A DNA stretch of 59,773 bases from Nitrospirota bacterium (GTDB taxonomy: Bacteria; Nitrospirota; Thermodesulfovibrionia; Thermodesulfovibrionales; UBA9159). A program made the position numbers and the translations under genes. Location: contig JAJYIF010000022.1 in assembly GCA_021790195.1 (NCBI GenBank), forward strand, positions 1 through 59,773, in the 5' to 3' direction. The notes beneath the pieces are model-generated. The model was not told where the DNA came from. It made no database searches and saw nothing but the letters and a program-made list of their open reading frames with translations. Each line of letters opens with the position of its first letter. Within the stretch, counting starts at the first letter, position 1. This document shows positions 51,004 to 58,584 of the stretch, one piece after another.

Positions 51004-51037
51004 AAATAGGGGATGCCTTTGGCATCCCCTATTTTTT
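51004..51037. terminator. bidirectional terminator between ferredoxin and tusA
   Basis: Stem AAATAGGGGATGCC / GGCATCCCCTATTT with a three-base loop and T-runs on both strands. Serves the ferredoxin gene (plus) and the tusA operon (minus). Confidence 0.85.
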
Positions 51038-51091
51038 TCTCCACCGCCTACCGGTATTTCAACTCCGGCTACAGGCGCAAGAACGGCGCTG

Positions 51092-51343
51092 CTATTTCTT
51101 CTGGATGTAAAGTTCCCAGTAGCCCTTGTCTTCGAGCTTTATCGACTCAAACTTGAAACCCTGTTTTTCACAGTAGCGCGGTATCGAGTCTTCAGCCGAG
51201 GCAGGCGCATCACACAGGACCTTGAGCAATGCTCCGCTCCCCATCTTCTCGATGGTCTTCTTCGTCAATACCAAAGGGTAAGGACATACCCTTCCGAGGA
51301 CATCCAGTGTCTCCGTCGGTGACATGCTGCTCAATTCTCCCAT
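51092..51343 (-). CDS. tusA: TusA-family sulfur carrier
   Basis: 83 residues. The CPYP motif holds the sulfur-carrying cysteine C20 (LDVLGRVCPYPLVLTKKTIEKM). Typical TusA fold pattern through VLCDAPASAEDSIPRYCEKQG. In Dsr oxidisers TusA hands persulfide sulfur to DsrEFH and DsrC. Last gene of a minus-strand operon (dsrH-, dsrE-, dsrF-like, tusA). Ribosome site AGGAGGAAGAT. Confidence 0.9.
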   Translation of the reverse strand: MGELSSMSPTETLDVLGRVCPYPLVLTKKTIEKMGSGALLKVLCDAPASAEDSIPRYCEKQGFKFESIKLEDKGYWELYIQKK

Positions 51344-51353
51344 ATCTTCCTCC

Positions 51354-51767
51354 TTAAAAGAATAAGAGATGGTTAGTCGAATCCATCTCCTTCATAATCT
51401 CACTGAAAGGCGCAATGTTGGCCTTCGTCTCTCCCCCGATATCCTCCGCGTCCATTATAAGGGCGTCTTCCGAAAGGCCCAGCTTTTCCATATCCTCTTT
51501 ACAGATCAGAACTCTCATGTCAAGCAGCAGGGAATTCTTAAGATGCTGCTCAAGGCTCGTTACTCCGTACATATTCATGGCCTTCTGATTCTTGAGACAG
51601 TTTAACACACCGTCTCCGATAAATGCCACAACCGGCTCGACCATGTCGCCGTCTTCGAGATATATCTCGACGGTCTGGCTCGCAATTGCGTGCGTCAGGG
51701 CAAGCCGGGAGGCCTCCGTCTTATAAGGGAGACTCTTAACAATGAATCCGAGTTTTACCGTAGCCAT
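51354..51767 (-). CDS. DsrF/TusC-like protein
   Basis: 137 residues from the ATG at 51767 with AGGAGGTGA upstream. DsrE-family fold: KLGFIVKSLPYKTEASRLALTHAIA, an acidic LEDGDMVEPVVAFIGDGVLNCLKNQ and ...LDMRVLICKEDMEKLGLSEDALI. Two cysteines (VLNC, LIC) occur in the core, with no obvious catalytic counterpart to DsrE C78. Starts one base after the dsrE-like stop. By position the F subunit of a DsrEFH-like complex. Confidence 0.75.
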   Translation of the reverse strand: MATVKLGFIVKSLPYKTEASRLALTHAIASQTVEIYLEDGDMVEPVVAFIGDGVLNCLKNQKAMNMYGVTSLEQHLKNSLLLDMRVLICKEDMEKLGLSEDALIMDAEDIGGETKANIAPFSEIMKEMDSTNHLLFF

Positions 51768-51768
51768 A

Positions 51769-52131
51769 TTAATCACCTCCTATATGAAGGACTCTGTCTG
51801 CGCTGAAGGTGCTCGCCAGATACCAGTCCATGCTATGGCGCTTCCAGCCCTCCATGGTATCTTCCTTGTGGAAGCCCCTCGCCTCCGCGCAAGCTTCGCA
51901 TGCGGTGGCCTGGAAACTGCCGGAAGCAAACATCTCATGCAGCTTCTTCTCGAGGGCCGAATAGTCTTTAAACGCCCTTTGCCCTTTCTTGGAGAGCATC
52001 GTGGCGTTGCCGGATACCCACATATCCACTTTATGGCCCTTCTTGATCGCGGCATCGGCCAGCTTGACCGCAAAGTCCAGCGACAACGAGCCAACAAGGG
52101 ACGAAAAAACACCGATTGTCAATTTGCCCAT
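51769..52131 (-). CDS. DsrE/TusD-like sulfurtransferase subunit
   Basis: 120 residues. GKLTIGVFSSLVGSLSLDFAVKLADAAIKKGH starts the DsrE fold, and QATACEACAEARG carries C78 and C81; C78 coincides in number with the active-site cysteine of A. vinosum DsrE as I recall it. Probably accepts persulfide sulfur from TusA and passes it on. Middle gene of the operon. Confidence 0.8.
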   Translation of the reverse strand: MGKLTIGVFSSLVGSLSLDFAVKLADAAIKKGHKVDMWVSGNATMLSKKGQRAFKDYSALEKKLHEMFASGSFQATACEACAEARGFHKEDTMEGWKRHSMDWYLASTFSADRVLHIGGD

Positions 52132-52140
52132 GATAGCCTC

Positions 52141-52437
52141 CTATATCCAGATCGTTTTGTCGTAGTCATTGAATATCACGTCCACCAGATCGCTGTATGT
52201 GACGGGCTTCACCCTGCTGTCGATCTGGACCTCCGAAAAACCTCTTGATTGCAGGTCCTCGGTAAGGACATACATATTCGGAGATTTCTCCAATAGAGGG
52301 GATTTCTTGCCGCCTTCTTTCGTGGCCGTGTGGTAGACGCCGTTACTGACAAAAATGACTCCAAGCTTGTCCGCTTTCAGGCGCGAAAGCGTCTCATCCA
52401 TATTCCTGAAGTCGCTGACAATAACGCCTAATCTCAT
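52141..52437 (-). CDS. DsrH/TusB-like protein lacking cysteine
   Basis: 98 residues with a DsrE-superfamily pattern (RLGVIVSDFRNMDETLSRLKADKLGVIFVSNGVYHTA) and the TusB-style ending VDVIFNDYDKTIWI. No cysteine at all, unlike A. vinosum DsrH, which has one. Probably a structural H subunit. AGGAGGTGTTTC ribosome site; first gene of the operon. Confidence 0.7.
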   Translation of the reverse strand: MRLGVIVSDFRNMDETLSRLKADKLGVIFVSNGVYHTATKEGGKKSPLLEKSPNMYVLTEDLQSRGFSEVQIDSRVKPVTYSDLVDVIFNDYDKTIWI

Positions 52438-52479
52438 GAAACACCTCCTGGGATAATAATTTGGGGAGTGTAATCCTGT

Positions 52480-52514
52480 TTTATATCACTTAAACCGCCG
52501 CGTTGTAAATACAA
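52480..52514 (-). promoter_or_regulatory. promoter of the dsrH/E/F-tusA operon with inverted repeat
   Basis: Minus strand: -35 TTTACA (52509-52504), 18-bp spacer, -10 TATAAA (52485-52480). The -35 is embedded in TTGTA-AA-TACAA (52503-52514), an inverted repeat able to bind a regulator. The same 124 bases also contain the start region of the divergent hydrolase gene. Confidence 0.5.
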
Positions 52515-52561
52515 AATCCTTTATAAATTCATTAACATTTGTTATAACTTTTATATACATT

Positions 52562-53572
52562 ATGGACTACGATATAACGGCTCTTAAAGGAGACGACGGA
52601 AAGCCTGCCGTCTTCTTTATACACGGTCTCGGTATGGACAAGAAGATCTGGGTATCACCCGATGATTCCACGATTCTCGGCGGGCAGTTCCCCCTCGGAC
52701 TCATCCTGGCCCGGAAGCCGGCAACGCAAGTGAAAGACGCGGAGGAAGACCCGGATATGTCGAGGGGGCTTTCACTTGGACTTCCGCCCCGGAATCTTTC
52801 GACCTTGTTTCATCTTCTTAGGGACCGCGGCTACCCCGTTATTGCATGGAGTCAGAAGCGTCCCTCTGCCCGCATAGGAGTTGCCGTTTCAGAGCTTAGA
52901 GACGTAACAGCCCATTATAGAAAGTATTGTAAAGCAGGGGCGATCCTTATCGGACATAGCAGGGGCGGACTCGTAGCGAGAGAATACCTCAGAGACGCGA
53001 ACGTCCGCGTCAAGGCCTTGATCACGCTCGCCACACCCCATAGAGGAAGCGGCCTGGCACGATGGACGAAATATGTGGCGCCGCTCGTCGCCTTTCTCGG
53101 TCCCCTTCTCCCTGATTCGGAAAAGGGGACTTTAAGATATGCGGTAAGACGTCTCTTTGATTTCCTTCAAAGCCCGGCCGTTAAGGAGCTCCTGCCGGAT
53201 TCCCAATTCTTCAAATCCCTCAGGGACGGGCCCTCGGATGGAACATGTTACATATCGGCAGGAGGGAGCGACCCCACGCTCCTTACCGTTTACAAGAAAG
53301 TGATCGAGAGGGCGGAGTACGGGGACAGAGAAAGATTCGTGGTGAGTGCGCAGACTCTTTTTTCCATACCAGAGGTCTTCGAGCGAATAATCCCGGAGAA
53401 GTTCTATCCCGAGGAGATGAAAAGGGGCAAGGGAGACGGCCTTGTCTCGGTTGAGAGTTCCAGGATTCCCTGGAGCCGCGACCACGCAGTTTATGACGTC
53501 AACCATGCAGGCATACTGTTTGACGAGGAGGCGAAGGCTGGGATAATGGAGGTCCTGAAGGAGATCGGATGA
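52562..53572 (+). CDS. alpha/beta hydrolase (lipase/esterase-like)
   Basis: 336 residues. Oxyanion region FFIHGLGMDKKIW, nucleophile S133 in LIGHSRGGLVAREYL, and a late DHAVYDVNHAGILFDEEA that holds a candidate catalytic histidine. The ITLATPHRGSGLARWTKYVAPLV segment is typical of cytosolic PGAP1/triacylglycerol-lipase-like enzymes. No signal peptide. Substrate unknown. A TATATA-like -10 lies within five bases of the ATG and no Shine-Dalgarno is seen. Divergent from the dsrE-family operon. Confidence 0.85.
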   Translation: MDYDITALKGDDGKPAVFFIHGLGMDKKIWVSPDDSTILGGQFPLGLILARKPATQVKDAEEDPDMSRGLSLGLPPRNLSTLFHLLRDRGYPVIAWSQKRPSARIGVAVSELRDVTAHYRKYCKAGAILIGHSRGGLVAREYLRDANVRVKALITLATPHRGSGLARWTKYVAPLVAFLGPLLPDSEKGTLRYAVRRLFDFLQSPAVKELLPDSQFFKSLRDGPSDGTCYISAGGSDPTLLTVYKKVIERAEYGDRERFVVSAQTLFSIPEVFERIIPEKFYPEEMKRGKGDGLVSVESSRIPWSRDHAVYDVNHAGILFDEEAKAGIMEVLKEIG

Positions 53573-53608
53573 CGATATCGCTGCGCTGTGAAGCAGAGCG
53601 GATATCGT
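53571..53608 (+). repeat. stem-loop right after the hydrolase stop
   Basis: ACGATATC-GCT... pairs with ...AGCG-GATATCGT around a GC-rich centre. No T-run follows. A TATAAT at 53610-53615 directly after it may be the promoter of the ferritin-like gene. Confidence 0.45.
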
Positions 53609-53687
53609 ATATAATGGAAAAAGTTATACCGGCTTTCGGGAGACTTGCATCCATCGGCCAGGCGGGAAAAAGGAAGGAGGCTTTCAT

Positions 53688-53966
53688 ATGATGTCGGGAA
53701 TACCGATAGACCCAGGAAAGGTGGGAAAAGGCCAGCTCGATAATGAGATACTCAGGGCGGGAATCATGGCGGAGCTTGACGCCATAAATCTCTATGAGCA
53801 GATGGCGGCGATGACGGAGAATAAGGATATAAAGACGATCCTTCTTGATATCGCAAGGGAGGAGAAGACCCATGTAGGAGAATTTCAGGCCCTGCTCCTC
53901 ATGAGGGACAGGGAGCAGGATGAAGAGCTGATCAAAGGCAGGAAGGAAGTCGAAGAGAAGTTATAG
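53688..53966 (+). CDS. half-length ferritin-like protein (EncFtn-like)
   Basis: 92 residues, GGAGG ribosome site. Two helices carry one set of iron ligands: AGIMAELDAINLYEQMAAM (Glu) and DIAREEKTHVGEFQALLLM (Glu and His). This half-ferritin pattern, needing a dimer to form a four-helix bundle, is typical of encapsulin-associated ferritin-like proteins. No encapsulin gene is in the window. Probably an iron or peroxide handling protein. First gene of a plus-strand oxygen-defence series. Confidence 0.75.
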   Translation: MMSGIPIDPGKVGKGQLDNEILRAGIMAELDAINLYEQMAAMTENKDIKTILLDIAREEKTHVGEFQALLLMRDREQDEELIKGRKEVEEKL

Positions 53967-54062
53967 AAATCCCTTAATAAATGTAGTAGTATGAAAAGTA
54001 AAGGCGCTTGCCTGTATCCAGGGCCGGTTTCCGGCCTGAATGCAGCACCTCGGAGGACCATC

Positions 54063-54482
54063 ATGGCGAGTAAGAAACTGGTGGACATGCTCAACGAAGC
54101 CATCGCGCGAGAGCTTCAGGTCAGTATCCAGTACATGTGGCAGCACGTTACCGTAAGGGGCATCAATGCAGAATCCGTAGGGGGCATCTTCAGGCAGATT
54201 GCGATGACCGAGATGAAACACGCAGAGCAGATCGCGGAGAGGCTCGACTATCTCGGCGGCAGGTTGACCACGAAGCCGACGCCGATCGATGTCGGGAAGA
54301 CTACGAAGGAGATGCTCGAAATAGACAGGAAGGCCGAGGAAGATGCGATAAGGCTCTACAAGGAGATCATTGTCCATTCCGGAAAACAGGGAGATGTTGT
54401 TACCAGGAAGCTCTTTGAGGAGATACTCTCGGCGGAAGAGGACCATCACAATACCTTCAGCACGCTGCTGGAAAAGGATTGA
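54063..54482 (+). CDS. bacterioferritin-like / DPS-like ferritin
   Basis: 139 residues from the ATG at 54063 (GGAGG six bases upstream). Four-helix ferritin signatures: LNEAIARELQVSIQYMWQHV, QIAMTEMKHAEQIAERLDYLGG, and LFEEILSAEEDHHNTFSTLLEK, giving the paired ExxH iron sites. Shorter than bacterioferritin (about 155) and without the heme-ligand Met being obvious. Oxidises and stores iron or consumes peroxide. Between the half-ferritin and the flavodiiron protein, on the same strand. Confidence 0.85.
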   Translation: MASKKLVDMLNEAIARELQVSIQYMWQHVTVRGINAESVGGIFRQIAMTEMKHAEQIAERLDYLGGRLTTKPTPIDVGKTTKEMLEIDRKAEEDAIRLYKEIIVHSGKQGDVVTRKLFEEILSAEEDHHNTFSTLLEKD

Positions 54483-54529
54483 CCCGGAAGAAGGAAGAGG
54501 TTGAGGGAAATTAGAGATTCGGAGGTTGG

Positions 54530-55744
54530 ATGAAGGCGGTTGAATTAAGAAAGGATATTTACTGGGTGGGAGCCATTGACTGGGCAATCAGGGATTTCCA
54601 TGGATACATGACCCCCCTCGGAACAACTTATAACAATTATCTCATTATGGACGATGAGATAACCCTTATCGATACGGTCAAGTACGATTTTTCCGACGTT
54701 ACGATCAAAGGTATAAGGAGCGTTGTCGACCCATCGAGGATAAAAAACGTCGTTATCAACCATATCGAGAACGACCATGCCACAAGCATCGACAAGATTA
54801 TGGAATTGGCTCCTTCTGCCACAATCTATATCACAGAGAAGGGCAGAAAAGGCCTTGAGAGATTCTTCGATCTGTCAAAATGGAACATGAAGACCGTGAA
54901 GTCCGGTGATACCCTGTCAATCGGCAGAAGGACGCTGCTCTTCATCGAGACCCCCATGCTCCACTGGCCCGATTCCATGATGACATACATAAAGGAAGAG
55001 AAGATCCTCGTCAGTCAGGACGGCTTCGGGCAGCACATCGCCTCTGCAGTGAGGTTCGATGACGAGTTTGTCACCTGTCAATCAGCGGCGGAACTGGAGG
55101 GCGCGGTTGTGGATTATTACGCAAACATCCTGATGCCCTTCGGGCAGATCATAAAGACAAAGATCTCCGAAATACAGAAGCTGGGCCTGGAGATAGAGAT
55201 GATCGCGCCCGACCATGGGATAATCTGGAGGACGAGTCCGGAAAAAGTGATGCAGATGTACCTTGACATGGCAAACGGCAAGTCCGACCTGAGCGTCTCC
55301 ATAATCTACGACACCATGTGGCACAGCACGGAAAAGATGTCCTTGCCTATAATGCAGGGAGTTAAAGACGAGGGAGTGGAGTGCAAGGTCATCAAGCTGC
55401 GGGCGACGCCAATGAGCGTGGCCGTCAAGGAATTCTGGAAGTCGAGGGGATGTCTTGTCGGCACGCCTACGCTCAATAACATAATGTATCCGACCGTGGC
55501 CGAGTTCCTGACCCACCTGAGGGGGCTGAGGCCGAAGGGCCGCATTGCGGGCGCCTTCGGGAGCTTTGGATGGGGCGGAGGGGCCGTCAAAGAGGCATAT
55601 GAAGAGTTCAAGAGGATGGGGCTTGAGACCTTCGAGCCCGGCCTGCAGATCCTTTACAAGCCATCTCTGGAAGATGAGACGAAATGTTACGACTTCGGCA
55701 GGGAATTCGCGAAGAAAGTCAAAGAATACCATCAGAGATTCTGA
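54530..55744 (+). CDS. flavodiiron protein (A-type, FprA)
   Basis: 404 residues. Beta-lactamase-like diiron domain: H78, E80, D82, H83 in NHIENDHAT, a histidine in TPMLHWPDSMMTY, and D/H in VSQDGFGQHI and PDHGIIWR. The C-terminal flavodoxin domain (about 255-400) has SIIYDTMWHSTEKMS and GSFGWGGGAVKE. There is no fused rubredoxin. These proteins reduce O2 to water or NO to N2O in the cytoplasm. GGAGG at four bases. Adjacent to rubrerythrin and ferritins, so oxygen or NO defence. Confidence 0.95.
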   Translation: MKAVELRKDIYWVGAIDWAIRDFHGYMTPLGTTYNNYLIMDDEITLIDTVKYDFSDVTIKGIRSVVDPSRIKNVVINHIENDHATSIDKIMELAPSATIYITEKGRKGLERFFDLSKWNMKTVKSGDTLSIGRRTLLFIETPMLHWPDSMMTYIKEEKILVSQDGFGQHIASAVRFDDEFVTCQSAAELEGAVVDYYANILMPFGQIIKTKISEIQKLGLEIEMIAPDHGIIWRTSPEKVMQMYLDMANGKSDLSVSIIYDTMWHSTEKMSLPIMQGVKDEGVECKVIKLRATPMSVAVKEFWKSRGCLVGTPTLNNIMYPTVAEFLTHLRGLRPKGRIAGAFGSFGWGGGAVKEAYEEFKRMGLETFEPGLQILYKPSLEDETKCYDFGREFAKKVKEYHQRF

Positions 55745-55845
55745 CGCTCAGAATATTATAGTATCGTTGGTAAACACTCTTCAGCACATCAGCCCTGCAT
55801 TGACAGGATGATTTCATTTATAAACCGAACAGCAGGAGGGCAGAG

Positions 55846-56340
55846 ATGTCAAAAGCAGAAAAAGATCTTCAGGAGGCGTTCGCCGGCGAGTCACAGGCGA
55901 ACAGGAAATATCTGGCGTTTGCGAAGAAGGCCGAGCAGGAGGGATTCAAGCAGGTCGCGAAGCTGTTCAGGGCCGCGGCCGAGGCGGAAACAGTCCATGC
56001 CCACAACCACCTTAAGGAACTCGGCGGAATAAAGGGCACCAGGGATAATCTGGAAGAGGCGATCAACGGAGAATCGTACGAGTTCCAGAAGATGTATCCG
56101 CAGATGATCGAGGATGCGAAGGCCGAAGCGAACAACGGCGCGCTCAGGACCTTCAGTTACGCCAACGACGTCGAGAAGGTCCATGCGGCCCTCTATAAGA
56201 AGGCCCTGGAGAACCTCGGCAAGAACCCCGATGTCGATTACTACGTGTGCCAGGTCTGCGGCTATACCGCGGAGGGCGGGATACCCGATGAATGCCCTGT
56301 GTGCAAGGCGAAGAAGCAGGCGTTCAAGAAGATCGAATAG
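55846..56340 (+). CDS. rbr: rubrerythrin
   Basis: 164 residues. N-terminal diiron four-helix bundle: EAFAGESQANRKYLAFAKKAEQEG, AEAETVHAHNHLKELGG, AINGESYEFQKMYPQM and ANDVEKVHAALYKKAL. C-terminal rubredoxin-type iron site: YVCQVCGYTAEGGIPDECPVCKA. Reduces hydrogen peroxide in anaerobes. AGGAGGG ribosome site. One gene down from the flavodiiron protein. Confidence 0.96.
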   Translation: MSKAEKDLQEAFAGESQANRKYLAFAKKAEQEGFKQVAKLFRAAAEAETVHAHNHLKELGGIKGTRDNLEEAINGESYEFQKMYPQMIEDAKAEANNGALRTFSYANDVEKVHAALYKKALENLGKNPDVDYYVCQVCGYTAEGGIPDECPVCKAKKQAFKKIE

Positions 56341-56428
56341 TCAGAGGGATACGGGCCGGAAGACGTCGGCTCGAGACGGAGCGGGTAAACTCCGGGTTTC
56401 AAGACCACACTTCAATGTAGGAGGGAAT

Positions 56429-57949
56429 ATGAGAGTTGCGGTAAGATATTTTCCCTGGTTTTTAGTGGCGATAACGCTCCTCACTTACGGGACAGTGTTT
56501 GCTTCAGAAGATGAAGAGATGAAGGATATAAAGCTGAGCCCGCAGACAGAGACCTGTATCGGCTGTCACAAAATATATACTCCGGGTATTGTCCAGGACT
56601 GGCTCACGAGCAGGCATTCGAGGACCCTGCCCGGCGAGGCGCTTAAGAAACCCGCGATCGAGAGAAGGATTTCAGCCGGCTCGGTAGATGAGAGTCTTTC
56701 AAAAAACGTTGTGGGCTGCTATGAATGCCACAGTCTGAATCCCGGAAGCCATGCCGACAATTTCGAGCACATGGGCTTTAAGATCAACGTGGTCGTCTCG
56801 CCGAATGACTGCAAGACCTGCCATCCCGTGGAGGTAAAACAATTCACAGGGAGCAAGAAGTTCAACGCCTACGGGAATCTGATGAAAAACCCCGTCTATC
56901 ATACGCTTGTAGCGAGCGTGACCGGCATGAAGAGGATAGAGAAGGGCGAGATAGTATCGGAGAGCCCCTCTGAAGGTACGCTTCACGAGACATGCCTCGG
57001 ATGTCACGGCACAAAGGTCACCGTAAAGGGCATGAAGAAGATCAGCACGAAGATGGGAGAGATAACGGTCCCTGATCTCACTAACTGGCCGAATCAGGGC
57101 GTAGGGAGGGTGAATCCCGACGGTAGCTTCGGCGCCTGCACTGCCTGTCACCCCAGGCACGGGTTCCTGATTGAGGTCGCGCGAAAACCCTACACATGCG
57201 GCCAGTGCCATGAGGAGCCGGATGTGCCGGCCCTTGACGTGTACGAGGAGAGCAAACATGGCGATATCTACGAGGCAAAGGCGGCCACGTGGGACTTTAA
57301 GGACGTGCCATGGAGAGTAGGGGTTGATTTCAAGGCCCCGACATGCGCCGCGTGCCACAACAGTCTTCTGGTTTCACCCGACGGAGAAGTGATAGCGGAA
57401 CGGACCCATGATTTCGGATCACGGCTGTGGGTGAGACTTTTTGGGCTTATCTATAGCCACCCTCAACCCAAGTCCGGAGACACAACCATAATAAAGAACA
57501 AGGATGGGCTTCCTTTACCGGTGACATTTAGCGGCGAGCTTGCAACTGAGTACCTTATTGACAAACCCGAGCAGGAAAGGCGTTTGAAGATCATGAAGGG
57601 CGTCTGTAACGGCTGCCACAACATCGACTGGATCAACGGCCATTTCGCCAAACTCGACAATACCATAAAAGAGACGGACGAAATGGTTATGGCGGCCACT
57701 AAACTCGTCTCGGAGGCATGGGAAACAGGCGTGGAGGACAAGAAGAATCCTTTTGATGAAACAATCGAGCAGATGTGGATAAAGCAATGGCTTTTCTATT
57801 CCAATTCGGTTCGCTACGCCTCTGCAATGACCGGCGCCCCTGATTATGCCGCTTTCAAGAACGGCTGGTGGTATCTGTCCGAGAACCTTCGGCAAATGAA
57901 AGACTGGCTCGATTTGAAGAAGAAGGCGAAGGGAAAAGTATCTCCATGA
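56429..57949 (+). CDS. octaheme cytochrome c, hydroxylamine-oxidoreductase-like
   Basis: 506 residues from the ATG at 56429 (GGAGGG). Signal peptide MRVAVRYFPWFLVAITLLTYGTVFAS. Eight heme c sites, all CxxCH: CIGCH, CYECH, CKTCH, CLGCH, CTACH, CGQCH, CAACH, CNGCH. The spacing and the long helical C-terminus (TIEQMWIKQWLFYSNSVRYAS, NGWWYLSEN) match the HAO/ONR octaheme family. Members oxidise hydroxylamine or reduce nitrite or hydroxylamine; the crosslinking tyrosine that separates the two groups cannot be placed by eye. Periplasmic. Its stop overlaps the next start in ATGA. Confidence 0.85.
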   Translation: MRVAVRYFPWFLVAITLLTYGTVFASEDEEMKDIKLSPQTETCIGCHKIYTPGIVQDWLTSRHSRTLPGEALKKPAIERRISAGSVDESLSKNVVGCYECHSLNPGSHADNFEHMGFKINVVVSPNDCKTCHPVEVKQFTGSKKFNAYGNLMKNPVYHTLVASVTGMKRIEKGEIVSESPSEGTLHETCLGCHGTKVTVKGMKKISTKMGEITVPDLTNWPNQGVGRVNPDGSFGACTACHPRHGFLIEVARKPYTCGQCHEEPDVPALDVYEESKHGDIYEAKAATWDFKDVPWRVGVDFKAPTCAACHNSLLVSPDGEVIAERTHDFGSRLWVRLFGLIYSHPQPKSGDTTIIKNKDGLPLPVTFSGELATEYLIDKPEQERRLKIMKGVCNGCHNIDWINGHFAKLDNTIKETDEMVMAATKLVSEAWETGVEDKKNPFDETIEQMWIKQWLFYSNSVRYASAMTGAPDYAAFKNGWWYLSENLRQMKDWLDLKKKAKGKVSP

Positions 57950-58521
57950 AGGTGGTCGCCTTTAACGGCAGCCCGCGGGTTGACGGAAACACCGATATCC
58001 TGTTGAGAGAGGCCCTGAAGGCGGTCGGGGAGACGGGCCACGAGGTAAGGCTCTTCAGGCTGAATTTCATGAACATCAAACCCTGCCAGGACTGCGGCGG
58101 ATGCGACAACACCGGTGAGTGCATCTTCTCCGACGATATGAATGAGATATACGCTGCGATCAGGGAGGCCGACAGGATCATCCTAGCCTCCCCGATCTTC
58201 TTCTTCGCCCTGAGCGCCCAGGCAAAGGCTATGATCGACAGGTGTCAGTCTTTTTGGTGCGAGAAGTATCTTCTGAAGAAGCCGATAGCTGGAGGTCCGC
58301 ACGGAAGGAAAGGACTCCTATTGCTGGTAGGCGGCATGAAGAAGGAGATCGGTGTGCAATGCTCCGAGGAGACCGCTAAGGCCTTTTTCAGGACCGTGAG
58401 CGTGCCGGAGCATAAGACGCTGAGTTTCCTGGGAGTGGACGCCAAGGGAGCGATAATGGAGCATCCCGCTGCGCTTAAGGACACCTTTGAGGCGGGAAGG
58501 GCGCTGGTCGAACTCAACTGA
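57946..58521 (+). CDS. NADPH-dependent FMN reductase / iron-sulfur flavoprotein-like
   Basis: 191 residues. Flavodoxin-like start VVAFNGSPRVDGNTDILLREAL binds FMN phosphate. A cysteine set, CQDCGGCDNTGEC (near residues 47-59), is the compact motif of Isf-type iron-sulfur flavoproteins. ASPIFFFALSAQAKAMIDRC follows. A predicted oxidoreductase of oxygen or peroxide defence in anaerobes. Translationally coupled to the octaheme cytochrome gene. Confidence 0.85.
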   Translation: MKVVAFNGSPRVDGNTDILLREALKAVGETGHEVRLFRLNFMNIKPCQDCGGCDNTGECIFSDDMNEIYAAIREADRIILASPIFFFALSAQAKAMIDRCQSFWCEKYLLKKPIAGGPHGRKGLLLLVGGMKKEIGVQCSEETAKAFFRTVSVPEHKTLSFLGVDAKGAIMEHPAALKDTFEAGRALVELN

Positions 58522-58539
58522 ATATCCAAAGATGCGCAG

Positions 58540-58573
58540 CGGAAGGGGAGCAAGCTGCTCCCCTTCCGGTTTT
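58540..58573 (+). terminator. intrinsic terminator of the oxygen-defence series
   Basis: 13-bp stem CGGAAGGGGAGCA / TGCTCCCCTTCCG with a three-base loop, followed by GTTTT. Confidence 0.85.
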
Positions 58574-58584
58574 GCCGTAAACCT

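Noticed and set aside
51092-52437. complete sulfur-oxidation dsrEFH set
   Set aside because: The H-like protein has no cysteine and the F-like assignment is by position only; I call the proteins DsrE-family members rather than assert a functional oxidiser DsrEFH.
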